From Gymnogyps californianus (lineage: Eukaryota; Chordata; Aves; Accipitriformes; Cathartidae), in the NCBI RefSeq assembly GCF_018139145.2, contig NC_059480.1, positions 17,484,428-17,548,427 of the forward strand: a DNA stretch of 64,000 bases. The letters run 5' to 3'. Position 1 is the first letter of the stretch. Every line of letters begins with the position of its first letter. This document shows, one piece after another, positions 1 through 12,027 of the stretch. Under the pieces are notes generated by a model. The model worked only from the letters and a program-made list of their open reading frames with translations. It made no database searches and was not told where the DNA came from. Both the position numbers and the translations under genes were made by a program.

Positions 1-1570
1 CCGGATCTGGTGGGCAAATTAAAAAAAACAAAATTGGGCTGCGTAATTCAATGCTTGCTTTCAGGAAGCCACACAGAACAGAAGCCGAGCATGGAGACTG
101 ACTCATCTCTCACCCTTTGATACAAGCCCATGCCCCCCGACCGCAGGAGGCAGGAGAGGTAGGCAGGGACCCTGCCTGGAGAGCTGGCAGCACCCAGGGC
201 CCAGAGGGGTTTGCTCCTGCATGTCCCTTCCCTGGGAAAAAGAGCAGCACCAGGCAAAAATAGTGAAGTGGAAAGCAAACCTCCATCTCTGCGAGATCCC
301 ATTCATCCCAAGACTGTCCATAGTGATTCAGATATAAATACTATCATACCAGAGCTTACTGGCATTTTCATTCAAGTACAGCATACAAGGAAATTTGAGT
401 TAACCCTCCAGTGGCCAGAAGATGTAGGGTGGAGTCATTTATTGCACAGCTTAGGAAAGCCAGATTTGTGAGAGCAGGCAAGTCAGCATCCCTGTATCTC
501 CTGCCAGTTATACCACTGTGCATTTCTCTGTTGCCATCTGAGGAACTGCAAGCGGCTTTCAAAGGTTTTAAAAGTCCCCACCACATTCCTGCGAGAGAAG
601 TAAAAACCATCTCTTTTGACAAAGAGGGAAAAGGGGCACTGGAGATAAAAAGTGTGAATTTAGGAACCTGCTGGCAGAGCAGTGGGGAGCAGGCAGGAGC
701 TCCTGGCTGCCGGGAACATGGCCTTCCTGAGCAGGCAGTCAACAGGACGAGTAGCAGGAACAATGAGCTAAGCACTGCGATGGAAACAAACACCTTTTTT
801 TAGGCACTCTGCACTAAGCAGCTGCTGCTACTTTTATCACACCATTCATTTGGGAAGAAAGCAGCACAGCAAAACAAGGTGCGCGCACAAAGCTGCATGC
901 TGTGTCTGAGCTCACACAGGTTACCAGCCTGAAAATTTAGTTGTTAAATTATTTCATTTAATGGTTCGGGACTGCAGTGTTCTTGAAGTCTTTGTAACTG
1001 GATACAGTCGGGTGGATCCTTAGGGCAGGACCTGGATGATCCATAAGGGGATTGAGGACCACAAATGGATGCTGACTTCTTCTGGGCAGCCAAAGCCAAC
1101 GTTTCCACTGCGCAAGTCTTCCATGAAGGCTCTTGAGCTGTTTTACAGATAAACACATACACACGTGCACGTGAAACCCCCTGGCAAAAACAATGGTTGT
1201 TTTGCATGCCAAATGTGTCAGTTGCATTTCTTTTTACGACTGAATTCATTCTCAAGTCCTGAATGCAAAAAAAAAGCCTAGTGAGTGTTTAAATTTAGGG
1301 CATTAATTTTGCATTCCAGTGTAGAGGGAACTCAACAGTCTCAAACCTCAGAAAAAGCCACTCCACCTCTGCTTTATGGGCAATTTCATTCTGATTGTGT
1401 TTCTAGAGCCTACTTCAAAGTGCAGATGCATTTCAGGTAAATAATGACAGCTTCAGAACAAGTTTTCCTTGTAACACAAATCACCTCACTAATGAAATCA
1501 GGGAAAAAATTCAGAACAACTCGATATCCATCTGCCTGAAATCAAATCCTTCTATTTATATAGTGTAACT
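1..1570. other. Intergenic stretch without recognised genes
   Basis: Ordinary non-coding sequence. Reading frames such as those at 368-793 (minus) and 411-803 (plus) overlap each other and show no domain or exon signals. No repeat family was recognised. Confidence 0.45.
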
Positions 1571-1650
1571 AGGGGCCTGATTCCTCCCCCAATCAAATCA
1601 GAGGTGAAACTCCTGCAGACTCAAGTGGGAATGGGGCCAGCGCTTTACTC
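1571..1650. repeat. Half of a palindromic sauropsid repeat
   Basis: AGGGGCCTGATTCCTCCCCC, then AAATCAGAGGTGAAACTCCT and AGACTCAAGTGGGAATGGGG resemble the family that begins GGGCCTGATTCTCCT and contains GTAACTCC and GACTTCAATGG. Only one arm is clear; the mirror end is lost. A similar start, GGGCCTGATCCTGCTCTCCC, occurs at 51,336-51,355. Confidence 0.45.
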
Positions 1651-1660
1651 TTGCTTGGTG

Positions 1661-3358
1661 ACTGTTGCCCGAACCTGGGTGAGGATGCCCTGGTCCTTCC
1701 AGTGCGTGGCAGAGAACGTGCCTGCGGGCGCAGCAGCAAACAATGGGGTCAGGTTCAGAAGAATATGAGGCACCTTCCCTCAGCACGGAGAACAGTTTCT
1801 ATAGTTTCCACATTTCCTTCCTGCTCATGTCAATCATGCGCTGGAGAAAACAATGAAGAAACACCAACCTCATGTGGAATAAAGTAATGGGAACCCAAGA
1901 ATGAGCCACACGCTAAAAAGAAAAGAGTTGTCACAGCCAAGGTTGAAAGCATCGACTGGCTGGACTGCCAAATAAATCAGACTAGCCCTGGGGACTTGGA
2001 TCTATACCTGTACTTACCTCTTCACCTCAGACCTCAAGAGCAAGCTTCTCTTTTGCTTTGGAAGCCTGGAGGTGGGTGGATAGCGTAGCTCTTGGTCACC
2101 TTCATCTGCAATGCTGAACCACTTGCCTCGCTGCAGCCCCGTGCCTGCCTCCGGAGCCACTGCTTCTCTCAGGTCCCATCAGCCTCCCAAAGGCTCAGCA
2201 GTGGGATGAGGGGGGCCGAGATGTCCACTTGGCTTGGCAACAAAGAAAAGCAAACTGCACTTGAACCTGGAAATTTACAGGAATGCAGAGCAGCCGTGTT
2301 GCTAAGCCAGCTGCAAACCTGCTTTGCTCGGGGCTCTTCCCTTTGTAGGGTTGAAGGAATGAGGAGCATGTTGCCAAGTAGGACATCAGTACTACAAACA
2401 AATGGAAAGCCCTTATCCCACCAGCAATCTCGACCTGGTAACGGGCAGGCAGCTAGAGTAACAAGAAAGCTCGGCTCCTTCCTACTCACAGAAAGGGGAG
2501 GTGATAGGACACAGGTTATAATTAGAGCCACCCACAGCAATTTTGGGGAAGCTTCAGCACATGGATCAGGATCTTATTGTAAGTGCTGCCAATTCACCAT
2601 CTGCTTGGACTGGACCAGTCCAGAAACCCAGTGGCAAGCACCCGCAGACACATCCCCTACTTGCCTGGAGTTTAGCGGTGCTTTAAGCCACCTTGGTGCC
2701 TGCAGGGGAAAGTGCACAGCAATGGGAATTTCTGTATAAGCCCTTTTTCCTGACGGTCCTCCTAATTTAAAGGATTTGCTTCAGCTCTGGAGACAAGCTC
2801 ACACTGGAGCCCTCACTCTTTTCTTTCCACCAGATTATAAACTGTCAGAGGTTCATCCAAACTGGATGTCCCCAGTACAGTTTCCTGCAGCTGGAAAAAC
2901 ACCAGTTCTGCCAAGCGCTGCATGCCAGGGGCACAGCGTGTTTCACGGCGCGGCCACCCCTTCCCCATGCAAAGCCGCACAACTGTCCCCTTGCAAAAGC
3001 AGCCCTATGGAGCACAGTCTGAAGCATGCAATGTGCCCATGCCTGGACTGAGGCACCTCAGAGCCGTTCCCAGCTCTCTGTCCAGCTGCCGTGGAGGCTG
3101 AGAGCAAGCCCTGGCCCATGTCGTGCTTGCCTTGGACAGGTTGGCTCACATCCTCAGAGCTCAGCTCCAGCAGGATGACGGTCGGCGTGGAGGACTAAGC
3201 AGCTGATGTGATCTTTACACTAGTGGCACATGGGTCTTGCACCCTCCTGGGCTGAGACATGAGCACCTCTGCTTTGGTCCTAAATCTTGTGGTGCTAATT
3301 CACAGCATGGATTTGATACCTCATGTATGAGCCCTCAGGCAGCATCGCTGGCCCAGTG
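1661..3358. other. Intergenic stretch without recognised genes
   Basis: The longest frame, 215 codons at 2,092-2,739 on the + strand, has no recognisable domain, no plausible splice context and composition like its surroundings. No repeats were recognised. Confidence 0.45.
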
Positions 3359-3424
3359 CATCTGCATCTGCATCCGCATCCACATCTGCATCGGTATCAG
3401 CATCCCTATCCCTATCCCTATCCC
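3359..3424 (+). repeat. CATCTG/TATCCC hexanucleotide tandem repeat
   Basis: Eleven consecutive 6-base units fill 66 bp, drifting from CATCTG through CATCCG, CATCCA, CATCGG and TATCAG to three final TATCCC units. The last units (CCCTAT) differ by one base from the telomeric CCCTAA but are not telomeric. The repeat gives an artificial His/Pro/Tyr-rich or Ile/Cys-rich frame. Confidence 0.85.
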
Positions 3425-3429
3425 CAGGC

Positions 3430-4623
3430 AGGAGTTACCCTCTCTAAGACATCCTTTCTGGCCCCCTCAAAAGCAGCGCAGGCCCCATGGTGCAAGCTAA
3501 ACCCCACCAACATGAAGATTTAAACCACCTGATTGGAAAAGCTAAGCCACATCAAGCCGTTGTGAGAAACAGGGCCTGCCTAGGAGAAGTTTGTCCTCAG
3601 CAGAGGCAACGCTGCTTAAATTGTTACATTTGCTACTGCACTTCTCATAAACATCCTGATTTTTGGTGCTTTCCCCCAAATCCCCGCTGCGGCGTGCTGG
3701 GCCCAGCTGTGAGAATCTCAGCTTCTGCCGTCTTGCTTTTAACCACCAGGATTTCTGAGCCTCCCTGCTTGCAGAAATAGGCTTCAAAACATGAGCTCAG
3801 CACTCTCAGAGGAAACAATTTCAATTTTTATTTTTTTTATTTTTTTCCCCTACTGCTGTGATTTATTTAAAGAGGGACTTGGGGGCCTCACTCAGGAGTT
3901 TCAGGTACTGCTCAGTCTGGGGAGAGTAATCACAAAGCCATTCCTGCAACACGGCCACCCCGGGAAGCCCTGTGATAACTGCTCTGCGCTGGCGCCCATG
4001 CTTCACGCGGTGCAGAGGGGGTACATTTCCAGCTGAAGGCACAGCGAGAACTTTCTTCCAGGTAGATGGAATATAATTATGCAGGCTATGAATGGCAATG
4101 TGTCTGCAGAGGGGTGGAGACAGGGCGAAGGGGGCGTCAGTGTGTTTTGTAAATGCTTTGAAATGTATTTGTGTGTTTCTGAGATGAACCTTAAAGAAAA
4201 TACCTGAAAACTGGTTTTGCTTTTCCTAAAGCATTGGCTCTTTCAGGCAGTAGCTTTGCCAAAAGTCATTAATCACATCTTTATTAACAAGAGCGGGGGA
4301 ACAGTGACCTCAAACAACCGAGGAAAACAACTAAAACTGCATTCATTTGAAGGACCGCTTTTTAAAATCTCTTCTGGCCAGCACATGCTACTGTTGACGT
4401 ATATTTAAAGTGCGCTGAGTCTTCAGGATATATTGGGACTTCTGCACAGAACCAGGGCAGGACTTGACCCAAGAGGGTGTTTGATTTAATTATGTGTCTC
4501 CTGGAGTAAATGGGGAGAAAGAAGAAAATTTTTAAAAGGTCTTCACACTTTTCTATTACATCGAAGTGTATCATGTGAGCGGGACAGGCTAAACACACTG
4601 GCTCTTCACTTCTGAAGCCTCAG
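3430..4623. other. Non-coding stretch, nothing recognised
   Basis: Intergenic DNA with a T-rich run at 3,824-3,847. The reading frame at 3,791-4,036 spans that run and has no recognisable domain. Confidence 0.45.
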
Positions 4624-4740
4624 AATTCACAGATTCATGGATCTCATGATGTGCATGGTTTAAATCCAGAGGGAACATCATGATCACTTAACTCCTTCTA
4701 GCCCTGCCAGCCAGTTTGTTCTAAACTATCCAGCCCTGCT
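4624..4740 (-). mobile_element. CR1 LINE 3'-terminus relic, reverse orientation
   Basis: AATTCACAGATTCATGGATC, TTAAATCCAGAGGGAACATC and ATGATCACTTAACTCCTTC match the reverse complement of the CR1 3' end as found in sauropsids (CACAGATTCATAGATT, AAGGCCAGAAGGGACCATC, ATGATCATCTAGTCTGACCTCC). It is a short, severely 5'-truncated copy, as is typical for CR1. Confidence 0.7.
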
Positions 4741-5321
4741 GTTAACGCCATGGCACAAGGTCCACCACATCTCTTGGTAACGTGCTAATTTTCTCAGTTA
4801 AAAATGCAGAGTCAGCTGTATGAGCAGCCACATTAAGTGGGGGACCTAACCTACGCCATAGGGACCACTGCTCTTGGAGTAGGCGTGGCAGAGGATACAG
4901 CCCCCGTGCCCCTGCTTTGTCCTGCTGAAACCCCACGTTTGCTCCTCATTCCCTGCTCTGAGCTGGTTCATCGGCTGGGATACAGGGATCGGTGAGAGAG
5001 CAGGGACTTTTGAGGGGATTTCTGGAGCCTGCCTCAAAATGCATTTACTGCGGGGCGGGCTCTCGGCGGCAGCGTGGGGAAAGGGCAGGTCCCCACCTTG
5101 GGCAGGATGCTAATTGGTGCATCGCGGTAGGCAGACTGTGAGCCCAAACCCTGGAAGGCTGTTGCCGCTGAAAACACCCATCTACTGTGGCATCATGTCC
5201 GTTGACATAACCTTAATTAACAATATCACCAAACTAATGAGGAGATAAACCAGCGATCCCAACTCCTGTTAAGAAATTGTCTTAAATACCAGTCACTAAT
5301 CACTATGGAGAAACAGATAGT

Positions 5322-5411
5322 GGGCCAAAATGCACACCTGGAGTAAAGAGGCGTGGCTCCCATGTTTTCTGGTGAAGTTGCATTTGTTTACTCCAGGATT
5401 GACTATGAACC
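5322..5411. repeat. Palindromic MITE-like repeat
   Basis: GGGCCAAAATGCACACCTGG with AGTAAA on the left is mirrored by TTTACTCCAGGATTGACTAT and GAACC on the right. The inverted arms share CCTGGAGTAAA exactly and align loosely out to the ends. It is the same general family as the repeat at 10,188-10,253 but more decayed at the tips. Confidence 0.6.
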
Positions 5412-8339
5412 ATCCTGATTAACACATGGCGGGTGTGCACTGGGCGGGAAGTTGTAAACAGCCCCAGCCTTATGTAATGGCATGGGTCTTGTGCAAGAAC
5501 TGTCATCCAGATGGCAGCAGGATTGATGGCTGTGGAGATCAGCACGGTGCCAGCCTGGGGTACAGATGCGTGTGGGAGTGCACCAACCCCAGGCTTGCAC
5601 TTCTCAGACCCTGAGCCGGTGCGAAGGGGTTCTCCAGCCAGCCCTGAGCCCCGGGATGCTTCACAGGTTTGGTCTAGTCCACGTGGCTTTGGGAATAGTA
5701 GACATCACCAGGCACTTCTTGGTGGCTAAGAGCTTTTCGGGCTGCTTAATTGGAAAAGATTTGCCAGTTGTGACTAGAAGTCTTCCCACTACCATTGGGG
5801 TGGTGTGGATGTAGCTTGTAAAACAGGGAAGGGACCTGTTTCACTGCGCTGACTTGATTCTTTGGCTGTTACTTTATTTCCTTGCTGTTGTTATTCTGAT
5901 CCAATGAAATTAAAAAGGCATGAGTAGCCTATTTGGATCTGAATGTGTGAGTTCCTGCCCTGCAGAGCTTTCAGTAGAGATTAGATTTTACATGCCATTG
6001 TGTGGGGGAGATGTGCCATCAGGCAAGGGAGGAACAAATGCAGGCAGGGCGAGACTGGAGAGACAGAAGCTGGTATGCTTGCATGAAGATGCCTGCTGCT
6101 CATCGGGGTGGTATCTCCATCTCACTGATGTTTGGATGGGTATCTCAGAAAACGCTCACTGTCTTTGGTTTCTGCAGGATGTTTAGCTCCTGGAACGTGT
6201 GAGGCAAGGCAGCCACTTCTTCCTTACTTTAGCCTTTTAAACCTTGTCCTAAGAGGGCCTAAAATAAAACCTATGCGTAAAAACCTATCCCAAGCCTCAC
6301 GTTCCTGAGCGTGCAAGCAGACAAGCTAGGGGGCCCTGGCCCTTACGAATAATCCTCCAAGTTTCTGGCAAGGTAGATAAGTACTCAGTCTGCTGGTATC
6401 CGAATAAATGTTGAGGGATTCCAAGGATTTACGTGCTCACGTGACACAACACAGACATCAGGAGCAGACAAGCCTGGCACATTGCTCGTGCTACCAACTT
6501 TTCACCTATTTCAACTACTTCACTCTAGCACTCTGACTGTGTTTCTATTCAGTCAGGCTGTTTCCTGCTTGACAAAAAAAGGTGTTTGTTTGTTTTTTAA
6601 GTGATCACAAGGCATGCATATATCAGAAAAAAAGAAAGGATCTATCTTCTTCTTACATCTCTATTATTTCTATTGTTCAGGTATGCCTCAGGTACTTTCC
6701 CAGACATGTTGCCTTCTGTTTCTAACATTGCCATCTGGGAATCAGATACTGTACATCTTTTGTGGTGCTGTTCAGCGGGGAGGGAATTTGTTATTGCTCC
6801 TTGTGGATAGTTCCGGCTTGATGCACACAGATAGCTCAGAGAAGAGGGACACCATCAGCTTTGTGGCCTCTGCCCTCCAGCTCAGGGACAAGCTAAGGTT
6901 GTGCGTGCGCAGCACGTCTCGGGAGACAAGCTGAGAAAGTTCTCACAACACCTGCAAGCCAGGTGATGTCCACAGGGTCCAAACTCCTTCGCTGTTGGGA
7001 AGCTATTCGGTTGGTTAATTTTGCACTGAACCCTCTCTGCAATCTGGCACACTCAGTAATGCCATTAATAAGCACTTGCCTTGTGGAAGTCCAAGGAAAG
7101 AAGAGGTGATCTCCATGCAGCAGCCACAGACCAAATCAGCCTAAACTTCAGGGCAGTTGGAGCTCGGTGCAGGAGCAGATGCAGAACTGAGCTTTGTGGG
7201 TTGGACCCATCTCTCGAAGTTGATTCTGGTTATTTCCTGATTCAGAGCCTTGTGCTTTGACCACAAATCCACCATATCCCGTCCTCTTTGGTGTACATCT
7301 CTGTCTGGTCCCTTAACTAAACACTGCTCAGTAAATGCTTGCAAATTCAAGAAGAGAGGCTGCTAGTTCAAAGTTTTGCATTAGCAGGACAGCTGGAGAG
7401 GAAAATTGACAGCAACGAGAATCAAATCAGAGCCAGGAAGAAAGTCGGGGTGTTTGAACGCTGGCAGATAACTGCTTAAGACATATTTCTCCAGCCTTCA
7501 TCACACCCATTCCTGAACACAAAAACTAGCTAATCGAACAGTGCAACAACTTGTAGGTTCGGGTGGGTCACTCCGAAGTGGGCTGCTCCTGACTCTGGTA
7601 GTTTTGTGAGATTATTGCTCTTTGTGCTCCAGCCTAGAAAGCAGAAGAGCCACCATCCCAATGCTGTTATGTAACTGTCGGTAACAGGAGTGGAGCGATA
7701 CGCCGGTATCACGGCAGGGAGGATCTTGTGGGGTATCGAGAAGCAAACTGTGACAGAGTGTGCATGTGCATGGTTTCTTCTTTAAAAATAAGCTTGGAAG
7801 ACTCTTTTTTTTTTTTCTTTTCTTTAAGACACGATGGCTAAAAATGGTCTTTCAAAAATAAATCGAGCCTGAGGCTGGGTCTGAAAGCACTTAATGAGGT
7901 GTAAAAGTGGTTAAAAAAAGGAAAAATAAAAATTCCCATGCTATTCCTAGCACAGACTCCCCCACCTCTGCATGTAAACAGTAGCTGCATCACGCTAGAG
8001 CACTTCTACCACCTTCAGACCAATACCTGGCCCTCTTAGGACAGATGATGGGAGAGCAGACACTCTACCCTGAGACCTTCCCAAGAGGCTCTTGTCTCCT
8101 GAAGGCACTGGGCACCCCATCCTAGACATCTCCCAGCATGGCACAGCACCTTCAAAATCAGAAGGGTGTGACAAGGTTTTAAAGCAAAACTGCGTTACAC
8201 AATAGGATGAAACCAGTTGTGGACAACATGATGGAAAAGCCGTTGGGGAACTGAACTGAGTGGAGTTAAAAGCTGCAACTATTATTTGTGGCAGTCAGTT
8301 CAGCCTTTTTAAATGAAAATCAGGCCTTTCAGATGAATC
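5412..8339. other. Intergenic stretch without recognised genes
   Basis: No coding exon, RNA gene or clear repeat. T-rich runs lie at 6,592-6,599 and 7,806-7,830. The frames at 5,511-5,814 and 6,614-6,934 have no domain. Confidence 0.45.
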
Positions 8340-9080
8340 TAATGATGTTCTTTGGAGAGGTTAAAAGTTTGGTTGGGAAAAGTGACTCTGTGGATGGGAT
8401 AGATTTTGGCGAGGTGGTTGACTTAGCACATTCTCTTAACAAATAAGAATATATATCAATAGCACGCACTGTACATGGCTTAGGGAGCAGTGAGATTAAA
8501 GCTCTTCCAAATGAGCAGTCCCTGGGGAGTCACTCAGGTCACGTCCCCAGAGGAGAGCCTCGGGGACTGACAGGACATCCAATAATTTTCAATGCTTTTG
8601 TCAACCATCTGGAAGGTGCTTGCAGCTAAAGTGCCTTGTAGGAGCTCTGGATGGAGGAAGAGAGGAGCTGCAGATTGAAGTATGGACCAGTTCTGGTTCC
8701 ACAGATGGTCTTAACCAGACAAATATTTTCCCCTTTGGTGGTATCTGCATTTTAAGAAAAAAGTTGAGAGACTTGAAGAATTTCATCTGCTAAATTTATC
8801 CAGAAACTAAGTGAAAGGTAATGTCATTATAATGTGTAAGCACCTTCAGGAAGGAATGGTGGTAGGAAAAAAGTCTTTAAACCCAGGAAAGGTCCACGAC
8901 AAGCACACTACAGCCCGGTAATTTCAAGTAAGAAAGTAGCATGCATTTTATCAGTGAAGATGCTTAGTCTTTGGGATGAATTCCAGGGGCAGGATTGGAT
9001 CCACATTTCCTGATGCTGTCAAATCCAACCTGGCTGCCCTCCTAGGAGGTCTGATTGAGATCAAGTTGTGCTTTGCCAAA
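8340..9080 (+). mobile_element. CR1 LINE relic, about 740 bp (ORF2 and 3' region)
   Basis: In broken frames, GGTCACGTCCCCAGAGGAGA with CCAATAATTTTCAATGCTTT and TGTCAACCATCTGGAAGG parallels the CR1 ORF2 stretch VTSGVPQGSVLGPILFN-FINDLEG. Downstream, AGTTGAGAGACTTGAAGAAT, AATGTGTAAGCACCTTCAGG and AAGGTCCACGACAAG follow AGGTTGAGAGG, TATAAGTACCTTCATGG and AAGGTNTAACA. GAATTCCAGGGGCAGGATTG, CTGTCAAATCCAACCTGGCT and CTAGGAGGTCTGATTGAGAT parallel the last segment (consensus AATTTAC, ATCAAGATTGGAT, CAGGAGGTCAGACTAGATGATC). It is an old, heavily mutated copy and the longest transposon relic in the window. Confidence 0.65.
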
Positions 9081-10187
9081 CATGAGTTAAACACAGAGGT
9101 GAGGGAGTGATAGTTGGGGATCCCTGAAGTGCTGGGGCTCAGGAGGGAGTCTCCAGCCCTCCCTTGCAGCCATGAATTCTGGGACTGAGAACTACAAAGC
9201 TGAGGAAGAAAAATATAATTTAAAAGGCCTGTTGCCTCTTGGAAGGTACGAGAGGGTGAGAAAACAAATGAAAAACCTTGCGAGTTCTTGGTAATCGCTC
9301 CCAAACTGGTAAACATCCAAAAAAAGCCTCTATCCTTTCTCTTTTTTGCCTTTTCAATACTGTACATGAAATAAATTGATTATTTTATAAAGGTTTGTTG
9401 GTAGTGATCTTTTCAGCACACTGGCAAGTTGGTCCTGTTTTGGTTTTGTTTGGTTTTTTGTGAACAACTACAGTTGGGTTTTCCACTCTTTGTTTCCAAG
9501 TGTGCATTTAGGACTTGCTGAGAACAAGTTAAACACAACAAATGAGTTTTGGACAGAGCTTTGAAAGAGATTAATTCTGTGGTCATTCATTCTCTCTCGG
9601 GAAGCAAGTCCCATATGCAGGCACTGCTTCTGAGAAAGTTTTGTCTTTGTGCTAACTGGCATCCTTGCTTGGTAATGCTTGCAAGGCATTAAGCTGAGGA
9701 CCAACGGCCCAATCCAGGAAGATAACAACAGGTATTTTACCCTTAACATTGCCCGGGGATCAGTTCACATATTGATGTACCAGTAGAGATGGAGTTGGAG
9801 GATGCTGGGCAAAAAAACCCTCACCAAAATCCCACAGAAACTCAGTGGCAAACCTGGGATTAGCACCAGAAACACACAGTCTGTGGCTCTAGCAAGCCAA
9901 GAATGAATCGGGCAGGTAGTAAATCTAGAAGAGCCAGTAGGAAGGTTACAAGCTTTAGAATTAAAGAAGAACAGCTAAAGAATGAGCCAGAAATATAGCT
10001 GCTGAAGGAAATAATTCATACAATGTTGATCATCTCATCTCTGTATGCTTGTAATAATTCTGACAAACATTTCGTTTTGTCTATTATTATTAAGAAAATG
10101 ATTCCTTTAAGGGCAAAATCTAACTACATTTTTCAGGTCAGCTTGATTCTGGGAATCATTCTCACTTGCCTGTGGTTTTCACTATCA
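9081..10187. other. Non-coding stretch, nothing recognised
   Basis: Intergenic sequence following the CR1 copy. No gene, RNA or repeat was identified. The minus-strand frames at 8,951-9,367 and 9,468-9,749 have no domain, and the first lies partly antisense to the CR1 relic. Confidence 0.45.
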
Positions 10188-10253
10188 GGCCAAGCTTAAT
10201 CCCTGGTGTATTTCTCTGGACTCAGTGGAGTTATGCTGAAGATCAGCTTGGCC
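10188..10253. repeat. Palindromic MITE-like repeat
   Basis: Perfect 9-bp terminal inverted repeats GGCCAAGCT (10,188-10,196) and AGCTTGGCC (10,245-10,253) flank an imperfectly palindromic interior with CCCTGGTGTA on the left and TCAGTGGAGTTATGCTG on the right. The interior matches, from memory, the recurrent sauropsid palindrome GGCCAAATTCATCCCTGGTG...GACTTCAGTGGAGTTAC. Such short palindromes behave like non-autonomous DNA-transposon relics; the family name was not determined. Confidence 0.65.
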
Positions 10254-12027
10254 TTAGGGCCTTTAGTTATATTGCCAATGGGTTTCTTTAAAGAGATATT
10301 TCCCTACTTTGAATGCAGTGATTCTGGGCAGTGATTTTCATTTTGCAATCTGGAAGCACTCCTGCATATCTTAAGGAACTTTTAGTTATTCTGGTACTGA
10401 AGAAACCTTCTTTGGCAATAGATGACATGTCTAATTTTCATCCGGCTGAAGGCAGGTGTGTGCATGTGCTTCGGCTGGTCTGTGGATGGCAGTCTAGAGA
10501 GCCATCTGCCAGGTGCCTTCCATCTGCAGAAAGGTCTGATGAGGAGTCACAGGATGGGACATGAAGTGCATAACAGCCCCACAAAAGCAGAGTGAATGCT
10601 ATTCACAGTGTTTCTGATTGACAGAGCAGCATCTTATCTTCCCCCGAAACCTCTGCATCCAACCCTCCAGGTGTGTGGGGGGCAGTGTGTGTGTGGGTGT
10701 GTGTGTGTTGGGAGGGAAGCCAGTAGCCTGATTTTGTCAGAAAGCTAATTAGAGGGATTATTTAGATTCCACTACTGTGGGGAGCAGCTCCTGGTAAGAG
10801 TCTTTTGCTTGGAGAAAGACGAAGGGAAGACCCAAAATACGAAGGATGGGCCTTTCAGCATCCTCCACCCTGGACCTCAGCAGCTCTGAGATGCCACTCA
10901 CTGAAGGCAAGTGAGTGCACATCCAGTGCCTCCACGCAGACTGCTGCTCCCACGGGGCTGCTAAGCCCTGCACGAGAGGTCAGCACAAAGGAGGTGTCAC
11001 CACAGAGCTTTCATCTCAGGAGGTCCTGGAACAAAAGACAGCGCTACAAACTGATGGGTGTGGGATGGTGTCAAGATAGTATCATATCTGCTGAGATGGT
11101 TTAGTAGCACTCCCCTCTGCCCTAAATGTCCCAAGTGTTGCCTGTTTCAGCTTGCTTTGGCAGCCAGGTTACTCCTTGAGTGCTCCAAATCACAGCAAAA
11201 AAAAATCATGAAAGCAAATGCAAACTTCTTGGTCTTGCTTCATGCAAGATGTGAAACCTACTAATGAACCTGACTGTAACCAGCCTCCAGTTGCTTGCTT
11301 GTAACTGAGCAACACATGAGGCTGATACTGCAGTTCTCAAGAGAGATTTGTCCCCAGGACAAAACAAACCTGAAAGAGGCCTGAGAGAGCCCAGGGCTAG
11401 GTTCAAACAGGCTGGGAAGTGTTATGAAAACAGCAGCACAGACTGTAGGGTATGTGATGTACTTGTGAGCTTCTAAACTGAAAAATTTTCCTGTAGGGAC
11501 TGATGATGGGCATGCCACTGAAAAGCAATGTCTACCTGGCTTTGGTGAGGACCTGTGCTCTTACTATGACCACGTCTGATCAGAAGAGAGAGAAGACCTG
11601 TAAATCTTGATGACTTGATACGATTGGACGAGACAGAGTCTGAGCTCTAGGGTTGCTGTAGGGTGCTCCAGCACATGAATGTGCATCAGAGGACAGCATG
11701 GTTGAGGGAGCAGGGCTCAGGGGTGAGCTGCTTCTGTCCTTCTGCAGCCACCGTCAGATTTGCACAACTATCGCAGCGATCCAGCAGCCTGTGAAGCATA
11801 AAACTACTTGAATGCAATTTGGATCCACGCAGTATCACGTAACTGATTTCATTACTGTGAGAGAAGAGGGCTGATGTGATTTCTGTATAGTACAGCCGAT
11901 GTGCAGACCTGGTTGCTGATCTGATCATCAGCTCTGGAGATCTCAGCTCTCCCCCATCCTGCCATCTCCATGTGCCTTCTTTGAAGACCAGCTACCAAAA
12001 GCCTTGGCATTAGCAAACTAAAGACAA
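10254..12027. other. Non-coding stretch apart from a GT run
   Basis: Intergenic sequence between a palindromic repeat and the LINE fragment. Its left end continues with GCCTTAGGGCC after the palindrome. The LINE fragment at 12,028 may extend somewhat upstream, but no family-specific words were recognised before it. Confidence 0.4.
10671..10711 (+). repeat. (GT)n/(TGGG) low-complexity run
   Basis: An imperfect GTGTGTGGGTGTGTGTGTG run, preceded by GTGTGTGGGGGGCAG. No associated gene is visible. Confidence 0.85.

Noticed and set aside
2092..2739. 215-codon frame, the longest in the window's left part
   Set aside because: No domain, no splice signals, composition like the surroundings; long chance frames are expected in 64 kb at this GC content.
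3400..3428. Interstitial telomere repeat
   Set aside because: Units are CCCTAT, not CCCTAA, and derive from a drifting CATCTG hexamer array.
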